This document shows, in pieces, positions 28,688 through 38,051 of a stretch of 44,448 bases of DNA. Every line of letters starts with the position of its first letter. Within the stretch, counting starts at the first letter, position 1. The notes beneath the pieces were generated by a model, which worked only from the letters and a program-made list of their open reading frames with translations, made no database searches and was not told the DNA's origin. The stretch comes from Eubacteriales Family XIII. Incertae Sedis bacterium (lineage in GTDB: Bacteria > Bacillota > Clostridia > Peptostreptococcales > Anaerovoracaceae), in contig JAISTX010000045.1 of assembly GCA_031272365.1 (NCBI GenBank), forward strand, positions 1 through 44,448, in the 5' to 3' direction. The translations under genes were made by a program, and so were the position numbers.

Positions 28688-31354
28688 TTGGCTGTCATTT
28701 CTCAAAAGGATTATCTGGAATCTATTTCGATTGGCGGGCTTACGGATGCTGCCTTCGGCAGCCCCGGCTTTGTGAAACTGTCGCAGGCGGGCGGCGGCGC
28801 GCCGGAGGCCTTCTCCCGCGTCGTCAAGACCGCTTGCCGGGCGTGCATCGCAAACTGCGGCGTGCTCGCCACCGTGGAAAACGGGCGCGTGGTGAAGCTG
28901 GAAGGCAACCCGGAGGACCCGATGAGCCGGGGGCGTATGTGCGCGAAGGGGCTGTCCGGGATGCAGGCGCTCTACCACCCGAACCGCAACAAATACCCGC
29001 TCAAGCGGGTGGGGGAGCGGGGCGGCGGGCGCTGGCGCAGGGTCTCCTGGGGGGAGGCGCTCGGCGAAATTGCGGAGAAGCTGATGGACACCCGGGACAA
29101 ATACGGCGCGGAGGCCGTGTTCTGCTCGACCGGCGGCGGCGGGAACCCGGAAATCTGGAGCATTGCCCGGTTTTGCAACATCTTCGGCACGCCAAACTGG
29201 TTCGAGCCGGGGTGCGCGCAGTGCTATTTGCCCCGGGTGCTGTCGTACACCATGATGTACGGCGGCGTCGACCCGAGCATCGCCGACTCCAACGCGCTGG
29301 AGCTGTATTTCCCGGAGGACACGCCCATCCGAGCCCTCGTGCTCTGGGGGACGGCCCCGTCCTATTCCTGCCCGGCCAGCGGCGGGCGGGCGGTCAACGA
29401 GCTGCGGGCCAGGGGGCTGAAGACCGTCGTGGTCGACCCCCGGCTGACCCCGGACGCGGCCAAGTCGGACCTGTGGCTGCCGATCCGCCCGGGGACGGAC
29501 GTGGCGCTGCTGCTGGCGTGGACAAAATACATCATCGACCACGGCCTTTACGACCGGGATTTCGTCTTGCGGTGGACCAACCTCCCGTTCCTCGTGAACG
29601 CGGAGACGAAGCTGCTCTGGCGGCACCCCGGCGTGGGCGCGCCGGACACGTTCATGGTCTGGGACGCAAACGCGGGGGGCGCGAAGCCGATGGCCTACCC
29701 GTACGACGAGGCCCTTGCGCCGGAGCTGGACGGCGAGCATCTCATCGACGGCGTTTTGTACAAGACGGGGTTCCGCCTGCTCCGGGAAAGCGTGGAGGCG
29801 TACACCCTGGAAGAGGCCGGGGGGATCTGCGGCCTGGAGCCGGAGCGGATCGAGAAGGCCATCCGGATCTACACGGACAACACGCCCGGCGCCATCGCCC
29901 TGGGCGTCGCGACCGACCAGACCCCCAATTCCGTGCAGGCGGCCATGGCCGCCTGCGCCATCGACCTGCTGCGCGGGAACGTGGAGAAGCCCGGCGTCCT
30001 GATGCAGCGCTTCCGGACGAGCAAGGTCCTGAAGGTGCCCAACTACCCGGTGCCGGTGGCGCGGCGGATGCTCCCGCCGGAGCAGCTCGCGAAGCGCCTG
30101 GGCGGCACGGAGTTCAAAGGGCTGCATATCTGGCACGCGGGGCACCCCTCCAGCATCCTGGACGCCATCCTCACCGGGGAGCCCTACCAGCCCCGGGTCT
30201 GGATCGACCGCAGCGGCAACAAGCTGGCCGTCGTGGCGGAGAGCCGCCGCTGGGCGGAAGCGATCGGGAAGCTGGACTTCATCGTCCATATGCATATGTG
30301 CCCGACCTCCTTCTCCGCCTATGCGGATATCCTGCTGCCGACGGAGGAATGGCTTGAGACCAACATGATCGTCGAGACCTGCAACACGCTCGTGGCCCGC
30401 CAGGCGGCGGCGCACCTGTGGGACACCAAGGACGAGACGCTGATCTGGTCCCTGCTCGCCAAGGAATGCGCCAAGCGGGGGCATGAAGGCTGCGCCAAGG
30501 CCTTCGACGCGGAATTCATGGGGGAGGACCTGCCGTATTGGGATTCGATGGAGGAGTTTTTCGACCACATCACGCCGGCCGTGGGCATGCGCTTCCGGGA
30601 GATGAAGGAAAAGGCCCCGTTTGAATACCTGCCGAAGGAGGAGTGGCGCAGCTACTACGTCTATTTGGAGGAAGACCCTGGGACCGGCCTGCCGCGGGGC
30701 TTCGACACGCCGTCGCGGAAGCTGGAGGTCTATCTGGAAAGCATGATCACCCTCGGCCGGACGGGGCTGCCGTTCTCCCCCGTCCCGCTCCCGCCCGCGC
30801 CCCGGGAATACCAACCGCTGGCCTACTACCTGGAGCCCGAGGAAAGCCCTGCGAAAGACGACGCGGTCAGCCGGGAATTCCCCCTCACCCTGACAAGCGG
30901 GCGGGTCCCCTTCTACCACCACTCCACCCTGCGCAACATCCCCGCCCTGCGGGAGATGTACCCCGTGCCGGAAGTCCTGCTGAACCCGGTCGACGCAAAC
31001 AGGTACGGCATCGGGGACGGGGACTGGATCTGGGTGGAATCCAAGCGGGGCAGGGTGCGCGGCCTGTGCTGCGTGACGCGGGGGATCAAGCCGGGGACGA
31101 TTTTCATGGAGCGGTTCTGGAACCCGGAAACGCTGAACACGGGCACCCACGGCTGGCAGGAGATGAATGTGAACGTCCTGACCAAGTCCACCGCGCCGTT
31201 CAACGACGTGGTCGGCACGTATTCGCTCCGGGCGTTCCAGGTGAAGGCGTACAAGGCGGAGGAGGGCCCGCCGGAGGGCGTCCTGACAAAGCCGCAGGAC
31301 TTCAAGTCCTGGCTGCCCGCGCCGGCCGGCCCCACCGACGGAAAGGAGAACTGA
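28688..31354 (+). CDS. Molybdopterin oxidoreductase, DMSO-reductase family catalytic subunit
   Basis: This 888-residue bis-MGD enzyme binds an N-terminal [4Fe-4S] cluster through C50-x2-C53-x3-C57-x27-C85 (CRACIANCG...GRMCAKG). FGTPNWFEPGCAQCYLPR (about residues 166-183) occupies the place where the family carries its molybdenum ligand; C176 or C179 is the likely ligand, which needs an alignment. The C-terminal MGD-binding domain contains LTSGRVPFYHHSTLRNIP and NVNVLTKSTAPFNDVVGTYS. There is no twin-arginine signal, so the enzyme is cytoplasmic. TTG 28688 is chosen because GGAGGA lies 7 nt upstream; ATGs at 28664 and 28667 have no ribosome site. The overall look recalls the acetylene hydratase/catechol dehydroxylase side of the family, but the substrate cannot be told from sequence. 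First gene of a five-gene operon. Confidence 0.9.
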   Translation: MAVISQKDYLESISIGGLTDAAFGSPGFVKLSQAGGGAPEAFSRVVKTACRACIANCGVLATVENGRVVKLEGNPEDPMSRGRMCAKGLSGMQALYHPNRNKYPLKRVGERGGGRWRRVSWGEALGEIAEKLMDTRDKYGAEAVFCSTGGGGNPEIWSIARFCNIFGTPNWFEPGCAQCYLPRVLSYTMMYGGVDPSIADSNALELYFPEDTPIRALVLWGTAPSYSCPASGGRAVNELRARGLKTVVVDPRLTPDAAKSDLWLPIRPGTDVALLLAWTKYIIDHGLYDRDFVLRWTNLPFLVNAETKLLWRHPGVGAPDTFMVWDANAGGAKPMAYPYDEALAPELDGEHLIDGVLYKTGFRLLRESVEAYTLEEAGGICGLEPERIEKAIRIYTDNTPGAIALGVATDQTPNSVQAAMAACAIDLLRGNVEKPGVLMQRFRTSKVLKVPNYPVPVARRMLPPEQLAKRLGGTEFKGLHIWHAGHPSSILDAILTGEPYQPRVWIDRSGNKLAVVAESRRWAEAIGKLDFIVHMHMCPTSFSAYADILLPTEEWLETNMIVETCNTLVARQAAAHLWDTKDETLIWSLLAKECAKRGHEGCAKAFDAEFMGEDLPYWDSMEEFFDHITPAVGMRFREMKEKAPFEYLPKEEWRSYYVYLEEDPGTGLPRGFDTPSRKLEVYLESMITLGRTGLPFSPVPLPPAPREYQPLAYYLEPEESPAKDDAVSREFPLTLTSGRVPFYHHSTLRNIPALREMYPVPEVLLNPVDANRYGIGDGDWIWVESKRGRVRGLCCVTRGIKPGTIFMERFWNPETLNTGTHGWQEMNVNVLTKSTAPFNDVVGTYSLRAFQVKAYKAEEGPPEGVLTKPQDFKSWLPAPAGPTDGKEN

Positions 31355-31356
31355 CC

Positions 31357-32004
31357 GTGAGCCAATGGATCATCCTCGTGGACGTGGACCGCTGCATCGG
31401 GTGCAAAGGGGGCTGCCAGGTGGCCTGCAAGACGGAAAACGGCATCGCCCTGGGCCCGTCCCGGTGCACAAACTACACGATCGGGCCGTACGGCGACTAC
31501 CCGGACCTGAACATGTACTTCCTGCCGGTGATGTGCCAGCAATGCGACCAGCCCGCCTGCGTGAAGGTCTGCCCGACCGGGGCCCGCTACAAGGACGCGG
31601 CCTCGAAAGACGCCGCGGACGGCGTGGTCAAAATCGACGGGGGGCTCTGCGTCGGATGCCAGAGCTGCATCCGGGCCTGCCCCTATCAGGCCAATTATTT
31701 CAATCCGGAAAGGAAGGCCGCCGACAAATGCGATCTCTGCCAGGCCAGGAGGGATCGCGGCGAGCAGCCGGCCTGCGTGCGCAACTGCGCGGGGGAATGC
31801 CTGTTTTTCGGCGACATCGACGACCCGGAAAGCGAGGTGTCGAGGCGGATCCGCGAAGCGGGCGAGGGCAATGTCCACGCTTTGAAAGAGGCGTCCGGCT
31901 GCAAGCCGAACGGGCGGTTCATCCTGCGGAACGCCCCGTGGCTCGACATGCTGCCCCACGAGTTTTCCCGGGCGGCGCTGGAGGGGGGCGATGGCCATGA
32001 ATGA
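31357..32004 (+). CDS. DmsB/NrfC-like ferredoxin subunit with four [4Fe-4S] clusters
   Basis: This 215-residue electron-transfer subunit is the expected partner of the preceding molybdoenzyme. Four cysteine groups are visible: CIGCKGGCQVACK, CQQCDQPACVKVCP, CVGCQSCIRACP and the split CDLCQARRDRGEQPACVRNC. This is the standard arrangement in DmsB, PhsB and NrfC. GTG 31357 is chosen since AAAGGAG lies 8 nt upstream and the protein then begins at the canonical first strand (WIILVDVDRCIGC). Only 2 nt separate it from the catalytic gene stop, and it overlaps the chaperone gene by 14 nt. No membrane anchor subunit (DmsC/NrfD) follows, which supports a soluble complex. Confidence 0.92.
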   Translation: MSQWIILVDVDRCIGCKGGCQVACKTENGIALGPSRCTNYTIGPYGDYPDLNMYFLPVMCQQCDQPACVKVCPTGARYKDAASKDAADGVVKIDGGLCVGCQSCIRACPYQANYFNPERKAADKCDLCQARRDRGEQPACVRNCAGECLFFGDIDDPESEVSRRIREAGEGNVHALKEASGCKPNGRFILRNAPWLDMLPHEFSRAALEGGDGHE

Positions 32005-32677
32005 GGCTGTAGCCATGCTGCTCCGGCAGCGGGAAAGCCTGTACCGGCTGCTCGGCGGGGTCTACCTCGAGGAGCCGGACGCCGCGCGGCTGGAGGCCAT
32101 GAAGAAAATGGAGCTCCCTTTGGACCGGGCGGAGGGCGACCTGAAAGAGGGCTATGCGCGCCTGGCGGCGTATTTGGGCGAAGCGGGCGCGGACGCGGAG
32201 ACCGTCGAGTCCATCGCCGCCGACTACGCGGGGACCTTCCTCGCCGCCGGGCAGGCCCAGGGGCTCGCCGCGTTCCCGTACGAATCGGTGTACCGGGATC
32301 CCGGGCGGGGCCTCGGCGGGGTGAGCGGGGCGGAAACGGCGGCGCTCTACCGGGAAAAAGGGCTGGAGCCCGACCCGGGCGCGTTCAAGATCCCGTCGGA
32401 CCACATCGGCCTGGAGCTGTCCTTCATGGCGCACCTGTGCCGGCAGGCGGCCCTGGCGCTGGCGCATGGCAATACGGCCAACTACCTTGGCTACATGGGC
32501 GAGCAGGCGGACTTCCTGGCCGCCCACCTCTTCCGGTGGTATCGGGGCTTTTGCGACGATGCCCGCAGATGCGCCCGGACCGATTTCTACCGCGCGTTCG
32601 CCGGCATCACGAAGGGGTTCCTGGAGCAGGAGGAGCGGTATTTTGAAGGAGGCGCAGGGCAATGGGCTACCGAATGA
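31991..32677 (+). CDS. TorD/DmsD-family molybdoenzyme maturation chaperone
   Basis: This 228-residue all-helical cytoplasmic protein helps insert the molybdenum cofactor and holds the catalytic subunit until folded. Family signatures are the central FPYESVYRDP and the helix IPSDHIGLELSFMAHLCRQ (about residues 135-155, the conserved PxDHIxxEL). It overlaps the ferredoxin gene at its start and the AsrA-like gene at its end (16 nt), so it is translated as part of the operon. GGAGGGGGG lies just before the ATG. Since the catalytic partner has no Tat signal, its role here is cofactor loading, not export proofreading. Confidence 0.88.
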   Translation: MAMNEAVAMLLRQRESLYRLLGGVYLEEPDAARLEAMKKMELPLDRAEGDLKEGYARLAAYLGEAGADAETVESIAADYAGTFLAAGQAQGLAAFPYESVYRDPGRGLGGVSGAETAALYREKGLEPDPGAFKIPSDHIGLELSFMAHLCRQAALALAHGNTANYLGYMGEQADFLAAHLFRWYRGFCDDARRCARTDFYRAFAGITKGFLEQEERYFEGGAGQWATE

Positions 32678-33666
32678 GCCTGCCCGGGTTGGACCGGGTG
32701 ATGGCGGCGCTGGGCGAGACCTACGACATCTACGCGCCGACCGCCTCGGACAGGGGCGAGGCGCCCCAGATCCGCTACGGGAGGGTGGAGTCCGCCCGCC
32801 AGATCGAGCTTGGCGGCCAATCGGCCGACTCGCCGAAATCGGTGGTCTTCCCCCCGCTGCAGACCATGTTCCGCTTTGAGGGCGGGCGCTTCGAGGAGAG
32901 CGCTGCGGACGGGCGGGGGAGGATCCTCTTCGCGAGGCCCTGCGACGTCAACGGCATCCTGCGGCTCGACCGGATTTTCCTGGAGAACGGCGGGCGCCGG
33001 GAATACTTCTACGACCGCCTGCGGCAAAAGCTGAAGATCTTCCTGATCGAATGCCTGGAGGGGTTCGAGGGGTGTTTTTGCGCGTCCGTGGGCGCCAATC
33101 AGGCGGACTGCTACGATGTGGCCCTGCGGCTTGGCGGCGGGGACGTGCTCGCCGCGGTCAAGAACCCGGATTTCGAACCGTTCTTCCGCGCTTGCGAGCC
33201 CTGCGACTTCACCCCCGGCTCCCTGCGCGGCAATGCGAAAACGGTGCGGCTGCCCGCGTTCGACGACGGCGACCTGCCCGGGATCCACGCGCTCCCGCTG
33301 TGGGGGGAGGCCGCCGAAAACTGCGTGGGGTGCGGCAGCTGCAACGCCGTGTGCATCTCCTGCAGCTGCTTCGACACGACGGACGTGCTGTATGACGAGA
33401 AGGGGCTTTCCGGGGAGCGCCGCCGGGCCTGGGCGGGCTGCATGCAGGAGGACTTCGCCCTGGTGGCGGGGGGCGGGAACGTCCGGAAGGACGCCGCGGA
33501 CCGGATGCGCTTCAAGGTCCTGCACAAGGTCCACGGTTTCCATAGGCGTTTCGGCGCCGGCCATATGTGCGTCGGCTGCGGGCGCTGCGACGCGCGGTGC
33601 CCCGAGGATATTTCGTTTTCCGGCACGGTCGACAAGCTCGCGGAGGCATTGAAAAATGAATCATAA
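32662..33666 (+). CDS. AsrA-like iron-sulfur electron-transfer subunit
   Basis: This 334-residue protein resembles subunit A of anaerobic sulfite reductase and related hydrogenase-linked ferredoxin subunits. An N-terminal domain with RILFARPCDVNGILRLDRIF and FLIECLEGFEGCFCASVG is followed by two [4Fe-4S] motifs, CVGCGSCNAVCISCSCFD (about residues 222-239) and CVGCGRCDARCPED (about residues 303-316). In AsrABC this subunit passes electrons from AsrB to the sirohaem subunit AsrC. AsrC is absent here, so the likely acceptor is the DmsB-like subunit. AAGGAGG lies 9 nt before the ATG. It overlaps the next gene by 11 nt. Confidence 0.88.
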   Translation: MGYRMSLPGLDRVMAALGETYDIYAPTASDRGEAPQIRYGRVESARQIELGGQSADSPKSVVFPPLQTMFRFEGGRFEESAADGRGRILFARPCDVNGILRLDRIFLENGGRREYFYDRLRQKLKIFLIECLEGFEGCFCASVGANQADCYDVALRLGGGDVLAAVKNPDFEPFFRACEPCDFTPGSLRGNAKTVRLPAFDDGDLPGIHALPLWGEAAENCVGCGSCNAVCISCSCFDTTDVLYDEKGLSGERRRAWAGCMQEDFALVAGGGNVRKDAADRMRFKVLHKVHGFHRRFGAGHMCVGCGRCDARCPEDISFSGTVDKLAEALKNES

Positions 33667-34447
33667 CATCATGCTGCCGGCCCCTTACAGGATTTTGGGC
33701 GTTACGAAGGAGACGAAGGCGGAGTACACCTTCCGCGTCGCCTGCGATGTCGAGACGCGGCACGGCCAGTTTTTCCAGCTGTCGATCCCGAAGGTCGGGG
33801 AGGCGCCGATCTCCGTGAGCGCGCGGGGGGAGGGCTACCTGGAGTTCACCATCCGCAAAGTCGGGCGCCTGACCGACGGCGTGTTCGGCCTTGCGGCGGG
33901 GGACACGCTGTTCATGCGGGGGCCCTACGGGACGTCCTGGCCGCTCGACGAGTTCCGGCACAAGGACCTGGCCCTCATCGCAGGCGGCACGGGGCTCGCC
34001 CCGCTGCGCAGCACGCTCCGGCATTTTGCGGACCACCCCGGGGAAGTGCGCTCCCTGCACCTGATCGCCGGGTTCAAGGACTTGGATTCCGTGCTTTTCG
34101 CGGAGGATTTGGCGCGGTTCCGCGAGGCCTTCCACACGATCGCCACGCTGGACGGCGCCGCGGCGCCCGGCTTTGAGGCCGGCATGGTCACGGCGCACAT
34201 CCACAAGATCCCGTTCGCCTCGTTCGAGGACTACAACGTCGCGGTCGTCGGCCCCCCGGTCATGATGCGGTTCGTGGCGCAGGAGCTGGAGGATTTGGGG
34301 GTGCCGGACGAAAAGATATGGGTCTCCTTCGAGCGCAAGATGTCCTGCGCGGTGGGGAAATGCGGCCACTGCAAGATCGATGAGACCTATGTCTGCCTGG
34401 AGGGGCCGGTGTTCAACTACACGAAAGCGCGGGGGCTTCTGGACTGA
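33656..34447 (+). CDS. AsrB-like FAD/NAD(P)-binding reductase subunit
   Basis: This 263-residue ferredoxin-NADP-reductase-type flavoprotein is homologous to AsrB and PyrK. The FAD-binding barrel (residues 1-98) is followed by the NAD(P)-binding domain, with LIAGGTGLAPLRS (about 104-116) and VVGPPVMMRFV. The C-terminal [2Fe-2S] motif is SCAVGKCGHCKIDETYVC. It probably takes hydride from NADH or NADPH and feeds the iron-sulfur chain of the complex. Start ATG 33656 overlaps the AsrA-like stop; GGAGG lies 9 nt upstream. Last gene of the operon; no hairpin terminator is obvious in the 68 nt before the next gene. Confidence 0.9.
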   Translation: MNHNIMLPAPYRILGVTKETKAEYTFRVACDVETRHGQFFQLSIPKVGEAPISVSARGEGYLEFTIRKVGRLTDGVFGLAAGDTLFMRGPYGTSWPLDEFRHKDLALIAGGTGLAPLRSTLRHFADHPGEVRSLHLIAGFKDLDSVLFAEDLARFREAFHTIATLDGAAAPGFEAGMVTAHIHKIPFASFEDYNVAVVGPPVMMRFVAQELEDLGVPDEKIWVSFERKMSCAVGKCGHCKIDETYVCLEGPVFNYTKARGLLD

Positions 34448-34466
34448 AACCCATCCATCCCCGATG

Positions 34467-34475
34467 TGGTATAAT
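34467..34475 (+). promoter_or_regulatory. Extended -10 promoter of the aminotransferase gene
   Basis: TGG-TATAAT, an ideal extended -10 without a good -35, 40 nt upstream of the ATG at 34516. Confidence 0.6.
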
Positions 34476-34515
34476 TTCCTTTTACGAAAATCAGGAAAGG
34501 ACTTGGAATCGGGGC

Positions 34516-35796
34516 ATGAGAGAATTCAAGAAGACGACGAAGCTCTGCAACGTCGGCTATGATATCAGAGGGCCGGTTGCGGAAGAAGCGTCGCGGATGA
34601 TGGCGCAGGGGATCCCCATCATCCCGCTCAACACGGGCAACCCGGCCGCGTTCGGGCTGTACGCGCCGGATTTTGTGGAAGAGGCCATGCGGCGGGCCGT
34701 GCGCGCCGGCGAGGCTTACTCGGACAGCATCGGCATCGCGGAGGCGCGCGAGGCCGTGGCCGATTATTGCCGTACGAAAGGAATGCGCGGCGTGACGGCG
34801 GCGGATGTCTTCACGGGCAACGGCGTGTCCGAGCTCATCAGCATCGCGCTGCAGGCGCTGCTCGACAACGGCGACGAGATCCTCATCCCGGCGCCGGACT
34901 ACCCGCTGTGGACGGGCACCGCGACGCTCTGCGGCGGCAGGGTCGTGCACTACCTCTGCGACGAGCAGAGCGAATGGCAGCCGGACCTGGCCGACATCGA
35001 GGCGAAGATCACGCCGAAGACGAAGGCGATCGTCCTCATCAACCCGAACAACCCGACGGGCGCCCTCTACCCCGGGGAGACGCTGGCGCGCATCGTGAAG
35101 CTCGCATACGAGCATGAGCTCATCGTGTTTTCCGACGAGATCTACGACCGGCTCGTGATGGAAGGGGAGGCGCACGTGTCGACGGCTTCGGTCGACGGGG
35201 CGGACGACATCTTCGTCGTGACGCTCAACGGGCTGTCGAAATCGCATATGGTCGCGGGGTTCCGCTGCGCGTGGCTCACGTTCTCGGGCCGCAAGGACCT
35301 CGCCGCGGACTACATCGAGGGGGTGCGCATGCTCGCCTCCATGCGGATGTGCGCCAACGTCCCGGCGCAGCTCGTGATCCCGGCCGCGCTGAAGCACCCT
35401 TACAGCGCCGCGCCGCTGCTCCGCCCGGGCGGACGGGTCTGGGAGCAGAAGGAGTGCATCTACCGGGCGATCGCGGGCATCCCGGGGCTGTCCGCCGTGA
35501 AGCCGAAGGCGGCTTTCTACATCTTCCCGAAAATCGACGTGAAGCGGTTTGACATCGTGGACGACGAGCGGTTCGTGCTCGACTTCCTCCACGAGCACCA
35601 TGTGCTCATGACGCACGGGCGCGGGTTCAACTACCCCGAGCCCGATCATTTCCGCATCGTCTACCTGCCGGAAGTGCCCGAGCTCAGCGTCATCGCGGAG
35701 CGGATGCGCGCCTTCCTCTCTGGTTATTCGCAGGAAGGGGGCGGCCGCGCGGCTTTCCCTGGCAGCAATGGAGGCGACGCCGATTTGGGTGCATGA
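34516..35796 (+). CDS. Class I/II PLP-dependent aminotransferase (AlaA/alanine-type)
   Basis: The 426-residue fold-type I aminotransferase resembles the AlaA (YfbQ) group that interconverts pyruvate and alanine using glutamate. It opens with CNVGYDIRGPVAEEA, then LNTGNPAAFG. The PLP site shows INPNNPTGALY, FSDEIYDRLV with the cofactor aspartate, and the Schiff-base lysine in LNGLSKSHMVAGFRCAW (about residue 240). The substrate arginine is near FRIVYLPE. A Gly/Ser-rich tail of about 20 residues is extra. No Shine-Dalgarno of normal strength is seen (only GGGG next to the ATG). Substrate specificity is inferred from overall similarity and could also be aspartate or a branched-chain amino acid. 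Confidence 0.88.
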   Translation: MREFKKTTKLCNVGYDIRGPVAEEASRMMAQGIPIIPLNTGNPAAFGLYAPDFVEEAMRRAVRAGEAYSDSIGIAEAREAVADYCRTKGMRGVTAADVFTGNGVSELISIALQALLDNGDEILIPAPDYPLWTGTATLCGGRVVHYLCDEQSEWQPDLADIEAKITPKTKAIVLINPNNPTGALYPGETLARIVKLAYEHELIVFSDEIYDRLVMEGEAHVSTASVDGADDIFVVTLNGLSKSHMVAGFRCAWLTFSGRKDLAADYIEGVRMLASMRMCANVPAQLVIPAALKHPYSAAPLLRPGGRVWEQKECIYRAIAGIPGLSAVKPKAAFYIFPKIDVKRFDIVDDERFVLDFLHEHHVLMTHGRGFNYPEPDHFRIVYLPEVPELSVIAERMRAFLSGYSQEGGGRAAFPGSNGGDADLGA

Positions 35797-35851
35797 AATA
35801 TATTAGGATTGTGCGGGAAAAAATGATGCGCGGTGCGCAGGGGAAGGGGAC

Positions 35852-37699
35852 ATGAAAGATTTTACGTCACTGAAAATCGGCAGGAGGATCCTGCTCGCCA
35901 TGCTGTCTGTGTGCGCGATTACGCTGATCATCGGCATCATCGCCGTGCTGATCAACTCGAATATGAGCAACGTCAGCCGGTCGATGTTCGAGCGGAGCTT
36001 CCAGCCGGTCTCCAACATCGGCATCATGTACGACACCCTGGCGCAGCAGCGCATCGCCGCGATCGACATCGTGCTCTACCATGGCCACGACGAGCGCTTC
36101 GTGCAGGAGGAGATCCGCAGCATCGCCACCAAGGACGAGGAGTTCACGAAGGCGATGACGGAGTACGAGGGCGCGGAGATGGAGGAAAACGAGGCGCTGG
36201 TCTTCTCGAAGATGAAGGAGCAGTACGAGACGGGGTTCCGGGAGCAGTGCCAGAAGATCATAGACCTGAGCAGCTCGAACGACGAGGACGCAAAATACGC
36301 GGTCATCAAGAAGATCGACGACCTGGGCTTCGTGGTCAGCGGCTACCTCGACCAGCTCGACGAGATCAACCACCGGCAGGCGGAGGAGCGGATTGCCTAC
36401 GGGCAGCAGGTGCTGCAGACGTCGATCCTGCTCATGGTCGCCTTCGTCGTCGCCGCGATCCTCATCTCGCTGGTGCTGTCGCTGCGCATGTCCCGCTCGA
36501 TCGCGCTGCCGATCGGGAACATCGAGCACGTGATGCGCGTCGTCACGAAGACCGGCGACATCCACATGCCGGAAGGGCTGTCGGAGCCGCTGGCGGTGAC
36601 CGCCACGAGGGAGGACGAGGTCGGCGGGCTCGCGTCTTCTTTCTGCTCCATGATGGAGGACCTGAAGCGGAAGGTGGAGGTGCTCGAGCGCGTGGCCTCC
36701 GGCGACCTGTCCGAAACGGTTGACATGACGGGCTCCAACGACATCCTCGGCAACGCCGTGAACGACGTGGTCAACAACATCAGCGCGATCGTGCGGGAAG
36801 TGACGGAGACGACGGAGCAGCTGTCGCGGGGCGCGCAGGAGCTCGCCGCGGGCTCCCAGGCGCTGTCCCAGGCGTCCTCGCAGCAATCGGCCACGGTCGA
36901 GAACCTGCAGCGGGCGGCGGGCGAGATCGCGGACGAGGCGGACAAAAACGCGGGGCGCGCGGAAGACGCGGCGAAGCTGGCGGGCGAGATCCGGGGCCAT
37001 GCCAATGACGGCGGCAAGCGGATGGAGGCGATGATCCAGGCGATGAAGGAGATCAGCGAGGCGTCCCACGCGATCGGCGGCGTCATGAAGGTCATCGACG
37101 AGATCGCCTTCCAGACCAACATCCTGGCCTTGAACGCGGCGGTCGAGGCGGCCAGGGCCGGCTCCCACGGGAAGGGCTTCGCAGTCGTCGCGGACGAGGT
37201 GCGGAACCTGGCGACGAAATGCGCGGCCGCCGCGCACGAGACGAACGCGATGATCGCGGACACGATCCTGAAGGCCGAGCTCGGCGACCGCATCGTGGCG
37301 GAGGCGATCACCTACTTCGACACGATCGAAAAGGGCGTCGAGACGGCGGACGTGCTGCTCGCGGACATCACGTCGGCGGCGCAGGGCCAGAGCGCCCGCA
37401 TCGACGAGATCAACGCCAGCGTCTCCGAGCTGACGAGCGTGGTGTTCCACAACAGCGCGACGGCGGAGGAGGGCGCGGCGGCGAGCGCCCAGATCAAGGA
37501 AGAGGCGCTCCTCTTGCGCGAGATGGTGAAAAAATTTAAAATTGACGAAGGCAAGGAGCACGAGAAGGCCTATACCGCGCCGGAACCCCCTGCGGTCGCG
37601 GTGCCCGAGGTCCGTGCGGCGGCGCAAATCTACGAGAAAGCGCTCGGCCGCGCGGAAGAGCCGGACAGGCCTTTTGTGGACGATGTATCAAAATATTGA
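35852..37699 (+). CDS. Methyl-accepting chemotaxis protein
   Basis: This 615-residue transmembrane chemoreceptor has TM1 at about residues 12-34, an extracytoplasmic four-helix-bundle sensor of about 155 residues, and TM2 at about 188-212 ([20 protein letters not shown]). A HAMP domain follows, then a second HAMP-like stretch ([19 protein letters not shown]). The long helical signalling hairpin has the invariant tip [20 protein letters not shown] (about 418-437) that contacts CheA and CheW. The C-terminus lacks the NWETF-type CheR tether. GGGAAGGGG precedes the ATG. A CheW-type coupling protein lies 1.1 kb downstream, but no cheA, cheR or cheB is in the window. The ligand is unknown. Confidence 0.93.
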   Translation: MKDFTSLKIGRRILLAMLSVCAITLIIGIIAVLINSNMSNVSRSMFERSFQPVSNIGIMYDTLAQQRIAAIDIVLYHGHDERFVQEEIRSIATKDEEFTKAMTEYEGAEMEENEALVFSKMKEQYETGFREQCQKIIDLSSSNDEDAKYAVIKKIDDLGFVVSGYLDQLDEINHRQAEERIAYGQQVLQTSILLMVAFVVAAILISLVLSLRMSRSIALPIGNIEHVMRVVTKTGDIHMPEGLSEPLAVTATREDEVGGLASSFCSMMEDLKRKVEVLERVASGDLSETVDMTGSNDILGNAVNDVVNNISAIVREVTETTEQLSRGAQELAAGSQALSQASSQQSATVENLQRAAGEIADEADKNAGRAEDAAKLAGEIRGHANDGGKRMEAMIQAMKEISEASHAIGGVMKVIDEIAFQTNILALNAAVEAARAGSHGKGFAVVADEVRNLATKCAAAAHETNAMIADTILKAELGDRIVAEAITYFDTIEKGVETADVLLADITSAAQGQSARIDEINASVSELTSVVFHNSATAEEGAAASAQIKEEALLLREMVKKFKIDEGKEHEKAYTAPEPPAVAVPEVRAAAQIYEKALGRAEEPDRPFVDDVSKY

Positions 37700-37711
37700 A
37701 AGGAGAACATC

Positions 37712-38029
37712 ATGATCGTATCCACCACTTTTTCCGCGGAACCCTATGAGATCGGCGAAAACCTGGGCCTCGTGTTCGGAATCACGTCGCGTTCGCGCAA
37801 CATCGCGAGCACCTTCGGCGCCGGGCTGAAGGCCGTCGTCGGCGGCAACATCGGCGCGTTCGAGAAGCTCGCGGTCGAGACGCGCGACGAGTCGATGAAC
37901 AAGCTGATCCAGCACGCGTCGAGCATCGGCGCGGACGCCGTCGTCGGCCTGCGCTTCGACACGGAGACCATCGGCGACACGATGAGCACGGTCGTCGCCT
38001 ACGGCACCGCGGTGAAGTTCAAGCGCTGA
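37712..38029 (+). CDS. YbjQ family (UPF0145, DUF74) protein
   Basis: This 105-residue cytoplasmic protein aligns end to end with the YbjQ family: VVFGITSRSRNIAS near the N-terminus (as VxGxxxxSRNI), GAFEKLAVETRDESMNKLIQHAS, and the close GADAVVGLRFDTE. Family members form ring-shaped oligomers; a heavy-metal-binding role has been suggested but not shown. AAGGAG lies 7-8 nt before the ATG. Twelve nucleotides after the chemoreceptor stop, so probably co-transcribed with it, though no functional link is known. Confidence 0.9.
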   Translation: MIVSTTFSAEPYEIGENLGLVFGITSRSRNIASTFGAGLKAVVGGNIGAFEKLAVETRDESMNKLIQHASSIGADAVVGLRFDTETIGDTMSTVVAYGTAVKFKR

Positions 38030-38051
38030 GCGCTGGGCGCGTGCGGCGCCT

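Noticed and set aside
32662..34447. Dissimilatory sulfite reductase (AsrABC) operon
   Set aside because: Only A- and B-like subunits occur. There is no sirohaem-binding AsrC, and the operon begins with a molybdoenzyme, so sulfite reduction cannot be claimed.
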